This document shows, one piece after another, positions 56,375-64,000 of a stretch of 64,000 nucleotides of DNA. Source of the stretch: Candidatus Flexifilum affinis (GTDB taxonomy: Bacteria > Chloroflexota > Anaerolineae > Aggregatilineales > Phototrophicaceae); the NCBI GenBank assembly GCA_016713325.1, contig JADJPJ010000010.1:62001-126000 (forward strand), written 5' to 3'. Position 1 is the first letter of the stretch. Each line of letters begins with the position of its first letter. A program made the translations under genes and the position numbers. The notes under the pieces were generated by a model. The model saw only the letters and a list, made by a program, of their open reading frames with translations, did not search any database and was not told the DNA's origin.

Positions 56375-57355
56375 ATGAAAGCCATCGTATTGACAAAATA
56401 CGGATCACCGGATGGGCTTCAGCTCACAGAAGTCGAAAAACCAACTCCAAAGGACAATGAACTCCTGATACGAGTGCGTGCGACAACCATGACAGCCGGG
56501 GACGCTGAGATTCTAACGCTCAATTTCCCAATCTGGCTTATGCTTCCCATCCGTATATATGTAGGTTTCATCAAGCCAAGAGCCTTCATTCTCGGACAGG
56601 AACTCGCCGGAGATATTGTGGCCGTCGGCAAGGATGTAACACGGCTAAAGGAAGGTGACCCCGTTTTCGGAACAACAGGTTTTCGTTTTGGTGCTCATGC
56701 TGAGTTTACCAGCCTGCCTGAAGTGGCGGTGCTGGCTATTAAACCGACCAATATGACCTATGAGGAAGCTGCCGCAGTTCCTGTTGCGGGACTTGAAGCC
56801 CTGCATTTCCTGAGAAAAGCGAATATCCAGAGCGGACAAAAGGTTTTGATTGTTGGTGCAGGTGGGAGTATCGGTACGATTGGAGTACAGCTTGCCAGGC
56901 ACTTTGGGGCGGAAGTGACCGGCGTGGATAGCACGGGGAAGCTGGACATGCTGCGCTCGATTGGGGCAGATCACGTCATTGATTACACGCAGGAGGATTT
57001 CACTCAACGTGGTCAGACCTATGATGTCATCTTTGATGTGATGGGAAAAAGTTCGTTTTCAGGGTGTATCCAATCGCTCAAGCCGAACGGCCGCTATCTT
57101 CTAGGAGGCAACTCCGGACCCGCACAGATGCTTCGAGGGCGATGGACTTCGATGACGAGCAGCAAGAAAGTAATCATTGGGGCAGCGAACCAAAACACCG
57201 AAGACTTGGTTTTTCTAAAGGAGCTGATCGAGGCGGGCAAAATGAAATCGGTCATTGATAGACGCTACCCGTTGGAACAGGCTGCCGAGGCACACCGGTA
57301 TGTCGAAACAGGGCAAAAAAGAGGAAATGTTGTCATCACGGTAGCGCAAGATTGA
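56375..57355 (+). CDS. MDR-family NAD(P)-dependent oxidoreductase 3
   Basis: This 326-residue relative is most like number 2 at its start ([20 protein letters not shown]) and like number 1 in the middle ([20 protein letters not shown]). The cofactor site is [20 protein letters not shown]. It keeps the middle loop [20 protein letters not shown] missing from number 2. ATG 56375 is chosen because AGGAG at 56362-56366 is well spaced; an upstream ATG at 56342 is not. Confidence 0.88.
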   Translation: MKAIVLTKYGSPDGLQLTEVEKPTPKDNELLIRVRATTMTAGDAEILTLNFPIWLMLPIRIYVGFIKPRAFILGQELAGDIVAVGKDVTRLKEGDPVFGTTGFRFGAHAEFTSLPEVAVLAIKPTNMTYEEAAAVPVAGLEALHFLRKANIQSGQKVLIVGAGGSIGTIGVQLARHFGAEVTGVDSTGKLDMLRSIGADHVIDYTQEDFTQRGQTYDVIFDVMGKSSFSGCIQSLKPNGRYLLGGNSGPAQMLRGRWTSMTSSKKVIIGAANQNTEDLVFLKELIEAGKMKSVIDRRYPLEQAAEAHRYVETGQKRGNVVITVAQD

Positions 57356-57887
57356 ATCCACGAAATGTGTGCAAAGAGACAGAAGCGGGGGAAATGGCTG
57401 GGGACGTGAGAGATTCTGTGTGACACGCAATGTACCTGCTGACCTTGGCTCGAAGTGTGTAGAGCGTTGGCGAGGCGTAAGCTTTGGCAACGCGGTTTCG
57501 ATGGTCATGCGTATTCGCTGTAGCACCTCGCGAAGTAGTGGACAGCCCAGGTGACGACGTTGGGTGTATCGTAAATGAGCCGCCGGATCCTTCCGCGGTC
57601 ACTGCTCGCTCAGACAGCGCTGACGAACCACTCATCAGCGCTGTTTTCTCGCGTGAGCTGGTTCGAATCCTGGTGGGATGTCTGACTCGGATTGGTCATC
57701 TCCCCAGTTTGAGTTTGAAACCAACTGGGAGAATAGCTTGCTTCAGTACACAGCTCTCAAAGTCGACTCTGCTACACGGCAGCCGGCTGCTCACGTTAGA
57801 TAGCGGATACAGCATGGGTCGATTACTTTCACACTTCGCGATGTCGCTGAATAAGGGCTGGACCAGAGTCAGCCCAGCCCCCTCAGC
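57356..57887. other. 532-base gap without a convincing gene
   Basis: Short frames occur on both strands but none shows protein character or a ribosome site. The region contains a terminator-like hairpin at 57614-57647 and a T-arm-like string at 57659-57670. It separates the MDR array from the convergent beta-helix gene. Confidence 0.45.
57614..57647 (+). terminator. Rho-independent terminator candidate
   Basis: ACAGCGCTGA and TCAGCGCTGT form a perfect 10-bp stem with an 11-base loop, followed directly by TTTT (57644-57647) and TCTC. It would end transcription from the MDR array 260 bases after its last stop. Confidence 0.65.
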
Positions 57888-59105
57888 TCAGGGAAATGCC
57901 TCGCCCACCTGCGTGAAGTTGGACGCGAGCAGTGAAAAGTCACTGATATTCACGATGGCATCCCCGTTGAAGTCAGCGCGAGCGTCGTAGCCAGCCTGTC
58001 CGACTGCCCTGGCGAAAGAGGCCGCCAGAATCGAGAAATCAGAGATATTGACCGTATTGTCGTCGTTGGCATCCCCTTCGAGAAGCTGCGGAACATCCAG
58101 GACGTTGTCGCCCGGCACAAGTGTCGCCGAGACCACGCGTGCCAGCGTGTGCGTTCCCTTGACGCGGATGTGGTAGGCGCCTGGGGTGACGGTCACAGTC
58201 AAGCGACCCGTGTCATCAGTCGTGACCAGTTCGTCGAATACTGGCGCGCCCCCTGCCTGCGGAATGAGGGTGATCTTCAGCGTTGTGACCAACTGGTCAC
58301 TCGGCGCAGCAGGCCGGCCCTGAAGAATGACGACGGTATCGATCACGGTCGGCATCTCGACATCGATCACCGCACCGACCACGGCATGGACATTGGGATC
58401 GGTCGCGGCGGTGTTCCCCGCGATCACCCCTGGCGTGGTGCCGAGCGTGCCTGCCTGCGTGAAGACTCCGCCGCCGCTGTCGAGCGCGCTGTTGCCGGTC
58501 ACGCTGCCGTGGAAGAATGTGACGGTGCCGGCGAGGGTGAAGACGCCACCCCCGTTGGGAGCAGAATTGCCGGTGACCGTGCAGTTGGTGCACTCTACCG
58601 TGCCGGCAGCGGTGAAGAGGCCGCCGCCGCGCGCTGTGGCGGTGTTGCCGCTGATGATCACCGTGTCGAGGGTGAGGGAGCTGGCGCTGGTATAGAGACC
58701 GCCCCCATCAGCCGCCGTGCCGCCCGTAAGCGTCAGATCGTTGAGCTCAACACTCACGGCGGCATCAACCGTAACAACCCGTCCGGTGCCGCTGCCGTTC
58801 ACAACGGTCGTCGCCGCATCTGCCCCGATGAGCGTCAGATCCTTGGCGATGGTCACGTTTTCCGCGTAGGTGCCGGCGGCGATGTTCAGGGTGTCGTCAG
58901 ATTCTGCGCAGTTGACGGCCGCTTGAATGTGCTGATAAGTGGCGCTCTCGCGTGGCGAGGGGCAGGGCGAGCCCGTGGTGATGGTGCCTGTAGTGGCATC
59001 AACATTCAGAGTCACTGCCGCCTGGGCGAGGAATGCGTTCCACCCAAACAACAGCGAAGCCACAGTGAAGAGCGCGAGTTTTCCAATCTGCGGCATCAAG
59101 AGCAT
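57888..59105 (-). CDS. Exported beta-helix protein with dockerin-like C-terminus
   Basis: This 405-residue protein has a signal peptide (IGKLALFTVASLLFGWNAFL, cut near AQA). Residues 35-230 form a right-handed parallel beta-helix of the polymorphic-membrane-protein type, with repeats such as GGGLYTSASSLTLDTVIISG and GNSAPNGGGVFTLAGTVTF. A beta-sandwich follows. The last 60 residues carry two Ca-binding loops, GDANDDNTVNISDFSILAAS and ADFNGDAIVNISDFSLLASN, as in dockerin type I pairs. Dockerins bind cohesins, so it may attach to a surface scaffold; no cohesin is seen here. It is divergent from the next gene. Confidence 0.85.
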   Translation of the reverse strand: MLLMPQIGKLALFTVASLLFGWNAFLAQAAVTLNVDATTGTITTGSPCPSPRESATYQHIQAAVNCAESDDTLNIAAGTYAENVTIAKDLTLIGADAATTVVNGSGTGRVVTVDAAVSVELNDLTLTGGTAADGGGLYTSASSLTLDTVIISGNTATARGGGLFTAAGTVECTNCTVTGNSAPNGGGVFTLAGTVTFFHGSVTGNSALDSGGGVFTQAGTLGTTPGVIAGNTAATDPNVHAVVGAVIDVEMPTVIDTVVILQGRPAAPSDQLVTTLKITLIPQAGGAPVFDELVTTDDTGRLTVTVTPGAYHIRVKGTHTLARVVSATLVPGDNVLDVPQLLEGDANDDNTVNISDFSILAASFARAVGQAGYDARADFNGDAIVNISDFSLLASNFTQVGEAFP

Positions 59106-59316
59106 CCCCCATGTCCGTTATCGTTGAGCCTATCATACAAAATATTAAGATACGTAAGGCTCTAATCCATTATTTGCAATATTCACGAAATTGCTTGTTA
59201 GGTGCGAGTATTCTTGTTACAGTCGCATTGTCCATTAGATCGCTACTTTTCTGCAACAACCAATTCTGCCAACAGTCCGTACGATGACGCTCGTTCAGGA
59301 TGCATAGGGGATCGCT
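59106..59316. promoter_or_regulatory. Divergent intergenic region between two surface-protein genes
   Basis: The 211 bases are AT-rich compared with both flanks and must hold promoters for both divergent genes. AT-rich -10-like strings (TACAAAATATTAAGATAC near 59135) are present, but no clear -35 and -10 pair is certain on either strand. Confidence 0.4.
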
Positions 59317-62300
59317 GTGAATCGTATGCCACGTCAGCTCTTTGTGCTGCATCCATCCTTCCGGACGGTACTGCTGGTTACGCTCACGGCCATACTGCTG
59401 AGCATACAACCCTTCACTCCGCTGCCGTCCGCACAGGGCGCGGCGGGCCGAGCCGATGTGGACTTGCGCCTCTCCTCTATTCTCGCCATTCAGAACCCGG
59501 CCGTCATCGTTGTCAACAGCTTGGCGGATGCCCTCGCCAACGATGGGTTATGCACCCTGCGCGAGGCCATCACGGCGGCCAACAGCAACACGGCGACCGG
59601 CGGATGTGCCGCCGGCACGACCGATGTTGATACCATCGACCTGACGACGCTGAACGGGACGATTGTGCTGGGTTCCCCCCTGCCTACGATCACCGGCGCG
59701 GTGACCCTGGACGGTCCCGGGGCAGCGCTGCTGACGGTTCAGCGTTCGACCTCCGCATCGTTCTCGGTACTGCAGGTGGCCAGCGGTGCTGTGGTCACTC
59801 TGGATGGCATGACCCTCAGCGGCGGCATGGCGGCCAGCGGCGGCGGCGTCTTCAACCTCGGGACGCTCACCCTTTCGGCTGTCAAGGTGATGAACAACGC
59901 CGCGACGAGTTCCGGCGGCGGCATTTTCAACGACGGCACCCTCACGCTGGCAAGCGGCAGCGTCGTGTCGAACAACACGGCGGGCAGCTCGGGCGGTGGT
60001 CTTTTCAATGACGGCGGCATCGTCAGCCTGACGAACGCGACCGTCGAGATGAATGAGGCAGGGAGTTCGGGCGGCGGCATTTTCAGCCTGAACGGGGCGC
60101 TCACGCTGGACCGGGCGACGGTCTTCGCCAACAGCGCGGCCAGCGCCGGCGGCGGTCTGTTCAACCAGAGCGGCGCGGTGACGGCCTACAATACGACCGT
60201 CTCCACCAATGAGGCGGGGACGAGCGGCGGCGGGCTGTACAACGACGACGGCACCGTCGATCTACGCAATGCGACGGTCGCGGACAACCGGAATGACGCC
60301 GTAGTGAATGGCTCCGGCACGGTGACAATCGCCAATACGCTGCTCGGCGGCAACGGACCCGCCAACGGCGGCACAGGCGTCGACTGCGCCGGCACACTGG
60401 AGTCCGGCGGCTACAACCTGATCGAGAACCTGAGCTGCACGCTGACGGGGGATACCACCGGCAGCATCAGCGGCATCGACCCGCAGATCCTCACGCTGGC
60501 GCTGAATGGCGGCAGCACGCAGACCCACGCCCTGGCCGAGACCAGCCCGGCGCGCAATGCGGCCAACCCGGCGGCGCCCGGCACCACAGTCGGCTGCGAG
60601 GTGACCGACCAGCGCGGCGTGGAGCGGCCGCAGGGGGAGCGCTGCGACATCGGGGCGTATGAGAGTGTCGTCGTCGAGGCGTTCGTGCCGGAGTTCCTGA
60701 CGACCAGCCCGGCCAATGGCGAAGGCGGTGTGGCGGTCACGCGCGAGACGATCCTCCGCTTCCGCGACCCGATTAACCCGCTGTCTATCATGTCCAGCAC
60801 CTTCTCGGCCCGCTGGGGCAACCAGGTGCTCGGCTTCACGCACCATGTCTCGCCGGACAACCGGACGGTGACGCTTTTCTACACCAACCCGCTCCCGGCC
60901 AGCGCGCGCATCACCGTCACCATCAACGGCACGGACCTGCTGACCACCGGCGGTCAGCAGGTGGATGTGGATCAGAACGGGACGCCCGGCGGGATCTACA
61001 GCTTCAGCTTCGACACGCTGAGCCTGACGGTGGTCCCCGGCACGCAGGTGTGCGGGCGCGTCTTCGCCTCGGAACTGGACACGAGCAACCCGGAGATCGG
61101 CGTCAATACGCCGCTGCAAGGGGTGAAGATCACCGTCGACACCCGTGAGGCGGACCTTTTCACCTTCACCGACGCGGCGGGCAACTTCTGCCTGAACCCG
61201 GCGCCGGCCGGCCGCTTCTTCGTGCACGTCGACGGGAGGACGGCCACCAACGGCGTGCCGCCAGGAGCCTACTATCCGTTTGTCGGCAAGGCCTGGGAGT
61301 CGATCCCGGGCACGACGACCAACATTGGCGAGGTGTTCCTGCCGCTGGTGCAGCCAGGGACGCTGCAGACGGTCAGCGAGACCAGCGACACGGTCATCCA
61401 GTTCGCGCCTGCGGTGCTGGCGGAGTTTCCTGAATTTGCCGACGTGCGCATCACGGTGCCGGCGGACTCGCTGTATGGCGACGACGGGACGCGCGGCGGG
61501 CAGGTGGGCATCGCGCCGGTGCCGCCGGACCGGCTGCCGGGGTATCTGCCGCCGGGGTTGAACTTCCCGGTGGTGATTACCATCCAGACGGATAACGCCA
61601 CCAACTTCGACGTGCCGGTGCCGGTCTGCTTCCCGAACCTGCCGGACTCTACTACGGAGAATTCCTGGCGCCGGGGGCGAAGAGTGCGCTGTGGAGCTTC
61701 AACCACGACACTGGTGAGTTCGAGATCGTCGGTCCGATGACGGTGACCGACGACGGCACGCTGGTCTGCACCGATCCGGCTGTTGGCGTTCTGGCGCCCG
61801 GATGGCATGGGACGAATCCGGGGTCGCCAAGCGGGGGACCTCGCAATCCGGACCCCACACCACCGCCGGATAGTACGCCATCGGGAACGCCAGATCCATC
61901 TCAGACTCCCAGTCCATCCCCCACACCGGACTGCCCCGACTGGGATGAGTACCTGCCGGATATCTGGGATGTTGGCTCTGTTGCGACTTCTTGTATCAAA
62001 CTATTGACCAGATTTGCAAGTTCTGCGAAAGAATTGATCGATCTTTCAAGTAAGTTCGTGAAGCTCGGCAACGAGCTGCGTGAAGCTTATCGTGCCTATC
62101 AGAATGGCGAGCAAGATGAGGCTGCTGTTAGGGCTGTTGTAGCAGCTGTCAGGACGAACCTGTTGACGTTCCGAATGGCATACGACGCCATTATGAAAAC
62201 CGCAAACCCTCTCAAACTATGGGCAGATGCTGTAGGCTGCGCAAACTCCGTGCTATCTTTGCTCGATGATGCCTGTAATGCTATCAACAATGCCTCTGAG

Positions 62301-64000
62301 CAGTGCTATTCGGGTGTCAGCGGATGGGCGGCTCGCAGGTACTGCTCATTGCACAGTGAACTCCGCATTCTTCTTCAAAAAGCGGAACGTCTCATGCGAT
62401 TAGCAGATCGCGCACTGGGAAATTTCGCCTTTCGTGCGGTGGAGGAGTTGCTCGACGACATCGTTATCTACATTTCGTCGCGTGAAGTACCAGGACCGAC
62501 ATCAATTGATCGTTTTGATGGTGGAACACCAGATCCTGTTCTTGAAGGCATGTTATCAGCGGTCCTAGATGGATTTCAGCCATTTGAGGAATTGGAAGGG
62601 GAAGACTTCGATATTTCTTTGACCGATCCTTTGAATGAGTTGTCAGAAGCCATTGGCGATACATACGTTATCAGCAATGGCGCATCTGCCAATGCATATC
62701 TTCTGCTTGAATACTCCACGTTTTCTGTACGCTCGAGAGCAAATGCAAATGGGCAGTATTCATTCATCCTGCCACCCAATATGCCATTTGCTTTGTTTGC
62801 GCTGGACGAAAACGGTCTGAATTGCGGCACATCATTCGGTGTTTCGGCGGAGCCCGGATTCCAGACTGTTATTGCTGGGCCTGCCATGGGTGAATGTCCA
62901 TCTGCAGACAGCGATAATGATGGGTTACCGGATCTAGGCGAGGACATCGTCGGTACCAATCCGAATAGCCCCGATACCGATGGCGACGGCATCAGCGATG
63001 GCGCCGAGGTCCAGCAGGGGACGAACCCGCTCGACGGGGTGCCTGCGAGGACGGGCATCATTGCCAGCGCCGATACTCCGGGCAATGCGGTCGACGTCTG
63101 CATTACCAATGAACTTGCCGTGGTAGCGGATTCCTCCCCCGGTGTGGCATCGTTCTTCAACGTCTTCAACGGCATGACGCCGGTGCTTATCGGCCAGGTG
63201 GACACTCCCGGGACGGCACAGCGCGTCGCCTGCAACGACAATCTGATCGCCGTTGCCGATGGGGGATCGGGCCTGGCGATCCTCGACGTGACCGACCCGG
63301 CCAACGCCGTGATCATCCGCCAGCTGAACTTGGGCAGCAGCGTCATTTCGGTCGCCGCCAGCCGTGGAATTGCCTACGCCGGCACTACCAGCGGTCAGAT
63401 CTTCATGGTCGAGATGAGCAGCGGCGCGATCCTCGACGAGGTGCTGCTGAGCGGCGACATCCTGGACATTTCCCTCGGCGAAGGATACCTGTACGCGGTG
63501 ACCAGCAGCAACCGGCTGTATTCTGTCGGCTTACTGGCGGAGCAGTTCACCGGCGCGGCCAATTTCACCGGTACACCCAGCAACACGCGGCGCGTCTTTG
63601 TGGGCGGAGGGATTGCCTACGTCACCCATCGACAGGGCTATGCCACCTATACTCTGGTCAACCCGGCCCAGCCTAGCCAGATCGCCGCGCAGAACACGAC
63701 GCAGCTCGGTTGGAGCGAGATCGTGCCTAACGGATCTGGTCTGGGTATCGCGGCGGTTGGTGTTAACAACGGCGGTGACCGCAATGTCTACATCCATGAC
63801 ACCAGCAATCCTGCGCAGACCAACGTGTTCCTGACGCAGTTCGATACCCCAGGGATTGCTGAGGCGGTTGCGCTCTACAATGGCCTGGCATACATCGCCG
63901 ATGGTCTGGCCGGCTTGCAGGTGGTCAATTACCTACCCTTCGATGTGGGGACGACTCCGCCGACCATCAGCATTTCAACCGCCCAGTCGAGTTACGCAGA
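59317..64000 (+). CDS. Very large exported surface mosaic protein (frameshifted, runs off window)
   Basis: A GTG start (AGGGG at 59306-59310) and signal sequence lead to a CSLREA-like segment (LANDGLCTLREAITAANSN). A Gly-rich beta-helix follows (SSGGGIFNDGTLTLASGS units) and a choice-of-anchor-Q-like block (GGSTQTHALAETSPARNAA, ERCDIGAYES). Then come an Ig-like domain and a Cna-B-like fold. At about 61658 one G is missing: LPDSTT continues in the next frame as GEFLAPGAKSALWSFNHDTG. After a Pro/Thr/Ser linker there is an AT-richer helical insert (61960-62640), a thrombospondin type 3 motif (DTDGDGISDGAEVQQGTNPL) and LVIVD-type propeller repeats. It stays open to base 64000 (at least 1560 residues). 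Confidence 0.8.

Noticed and set aside
57659..57675. T-arm-like GGTTCGAATCC suggesting a tRNA or att fragment
   Set aside because: The flanking stem pairs poorly, no D-arm, anticodon arm or acceptor stem can be built nearby, and no CCA follows.

Overview
The window looks like a chromosomal segment of a GC-rich Gram-negative-type or monoderm bacterium, most likely a Chloroflexota (Anaerolineae-like) genome. That placement is an inference from style, not proven: MalT-like LuxR regulators, CSLREA/choice-of-anchor surface proteins, a Tat-exported peptide-type ABC solute receptor, and UlaG-like hydrolase/AA-synthesis cassettes. At least ten otherwise good genes carry single-base frameshifts, so the reader should suspect indel errors in the assembly before invoking biology.

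Region 1 (about 400-22560, + strand) is a contractile phage-tail-like injection system: sheath, tube, a tail-assembly protein (frameshifted), a disordered linker protein, gpU/DNA-circulation-like protein, gpD hub, gpV spike, gp25 wedge, gpJ, gpI, a small conserved protein, a fibre-like protein, a possible terminator-like protein, a very long helical protein, and two giant tandem paralogues. The second paralogue carries a C-terminal M23 peptidase-like domain. No capsid, terminase, portal, lysis or AAA+ ATPase gene is visible, so this is a tail-only particle (eCIS- or tailocin-like) rather than an intact prophage. A truncated IS copy (22571-23518) closes the region.

Region 2 (23600-44700, + strand) is a catabolic island. 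A FadR-type (GntR/FCD) regulator is followed by an AA-synthesis-family protein, amidohydrolase, D-2-hydroxyacid dehydrogenase, HpcH/HpaI aldolase, luciferase-like oxidoreductase, UlaG-like hydrolase and aldo/keto reductase. A second transcription unit follows: dipeptide-type ABC transporter, TPR protein, two paralogous TIM-barrel isomerases, ThuA-like protein, aldo/keto reductase, MFS transporter and aldose epimerase. The same 16-bp dyad (GGT-N-TGA-NN-TCA-N-ACC) sits just downstream of a TTGACA promoter before the regulator and again before the transporter, which suggests one regulator controls both.

Region 3 (44700-57650) is accessory: an intact IS with terminal inverted repeats that interrupts an HTH gene, a MalT-like LuxR regulator with an internal deletion, an alpha/beta hydrolase, a small membrane protein, a GNAT acetyltransferase, a beta-lactamase-fold serine hydrolase, and an array of three MDR oxidoreductases with the remnant of a fourth.

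Region 4 (57650-64000) holds two divergent exported beta-helix proteins, one ending in a dockerin-like repeat pair, the other a very large surface mosaic (CSLREA, beta-helix, Ig-like, Pro-rich, helical insert, thrombospondin type 3, LVIVD propeller) that runs off the window end.
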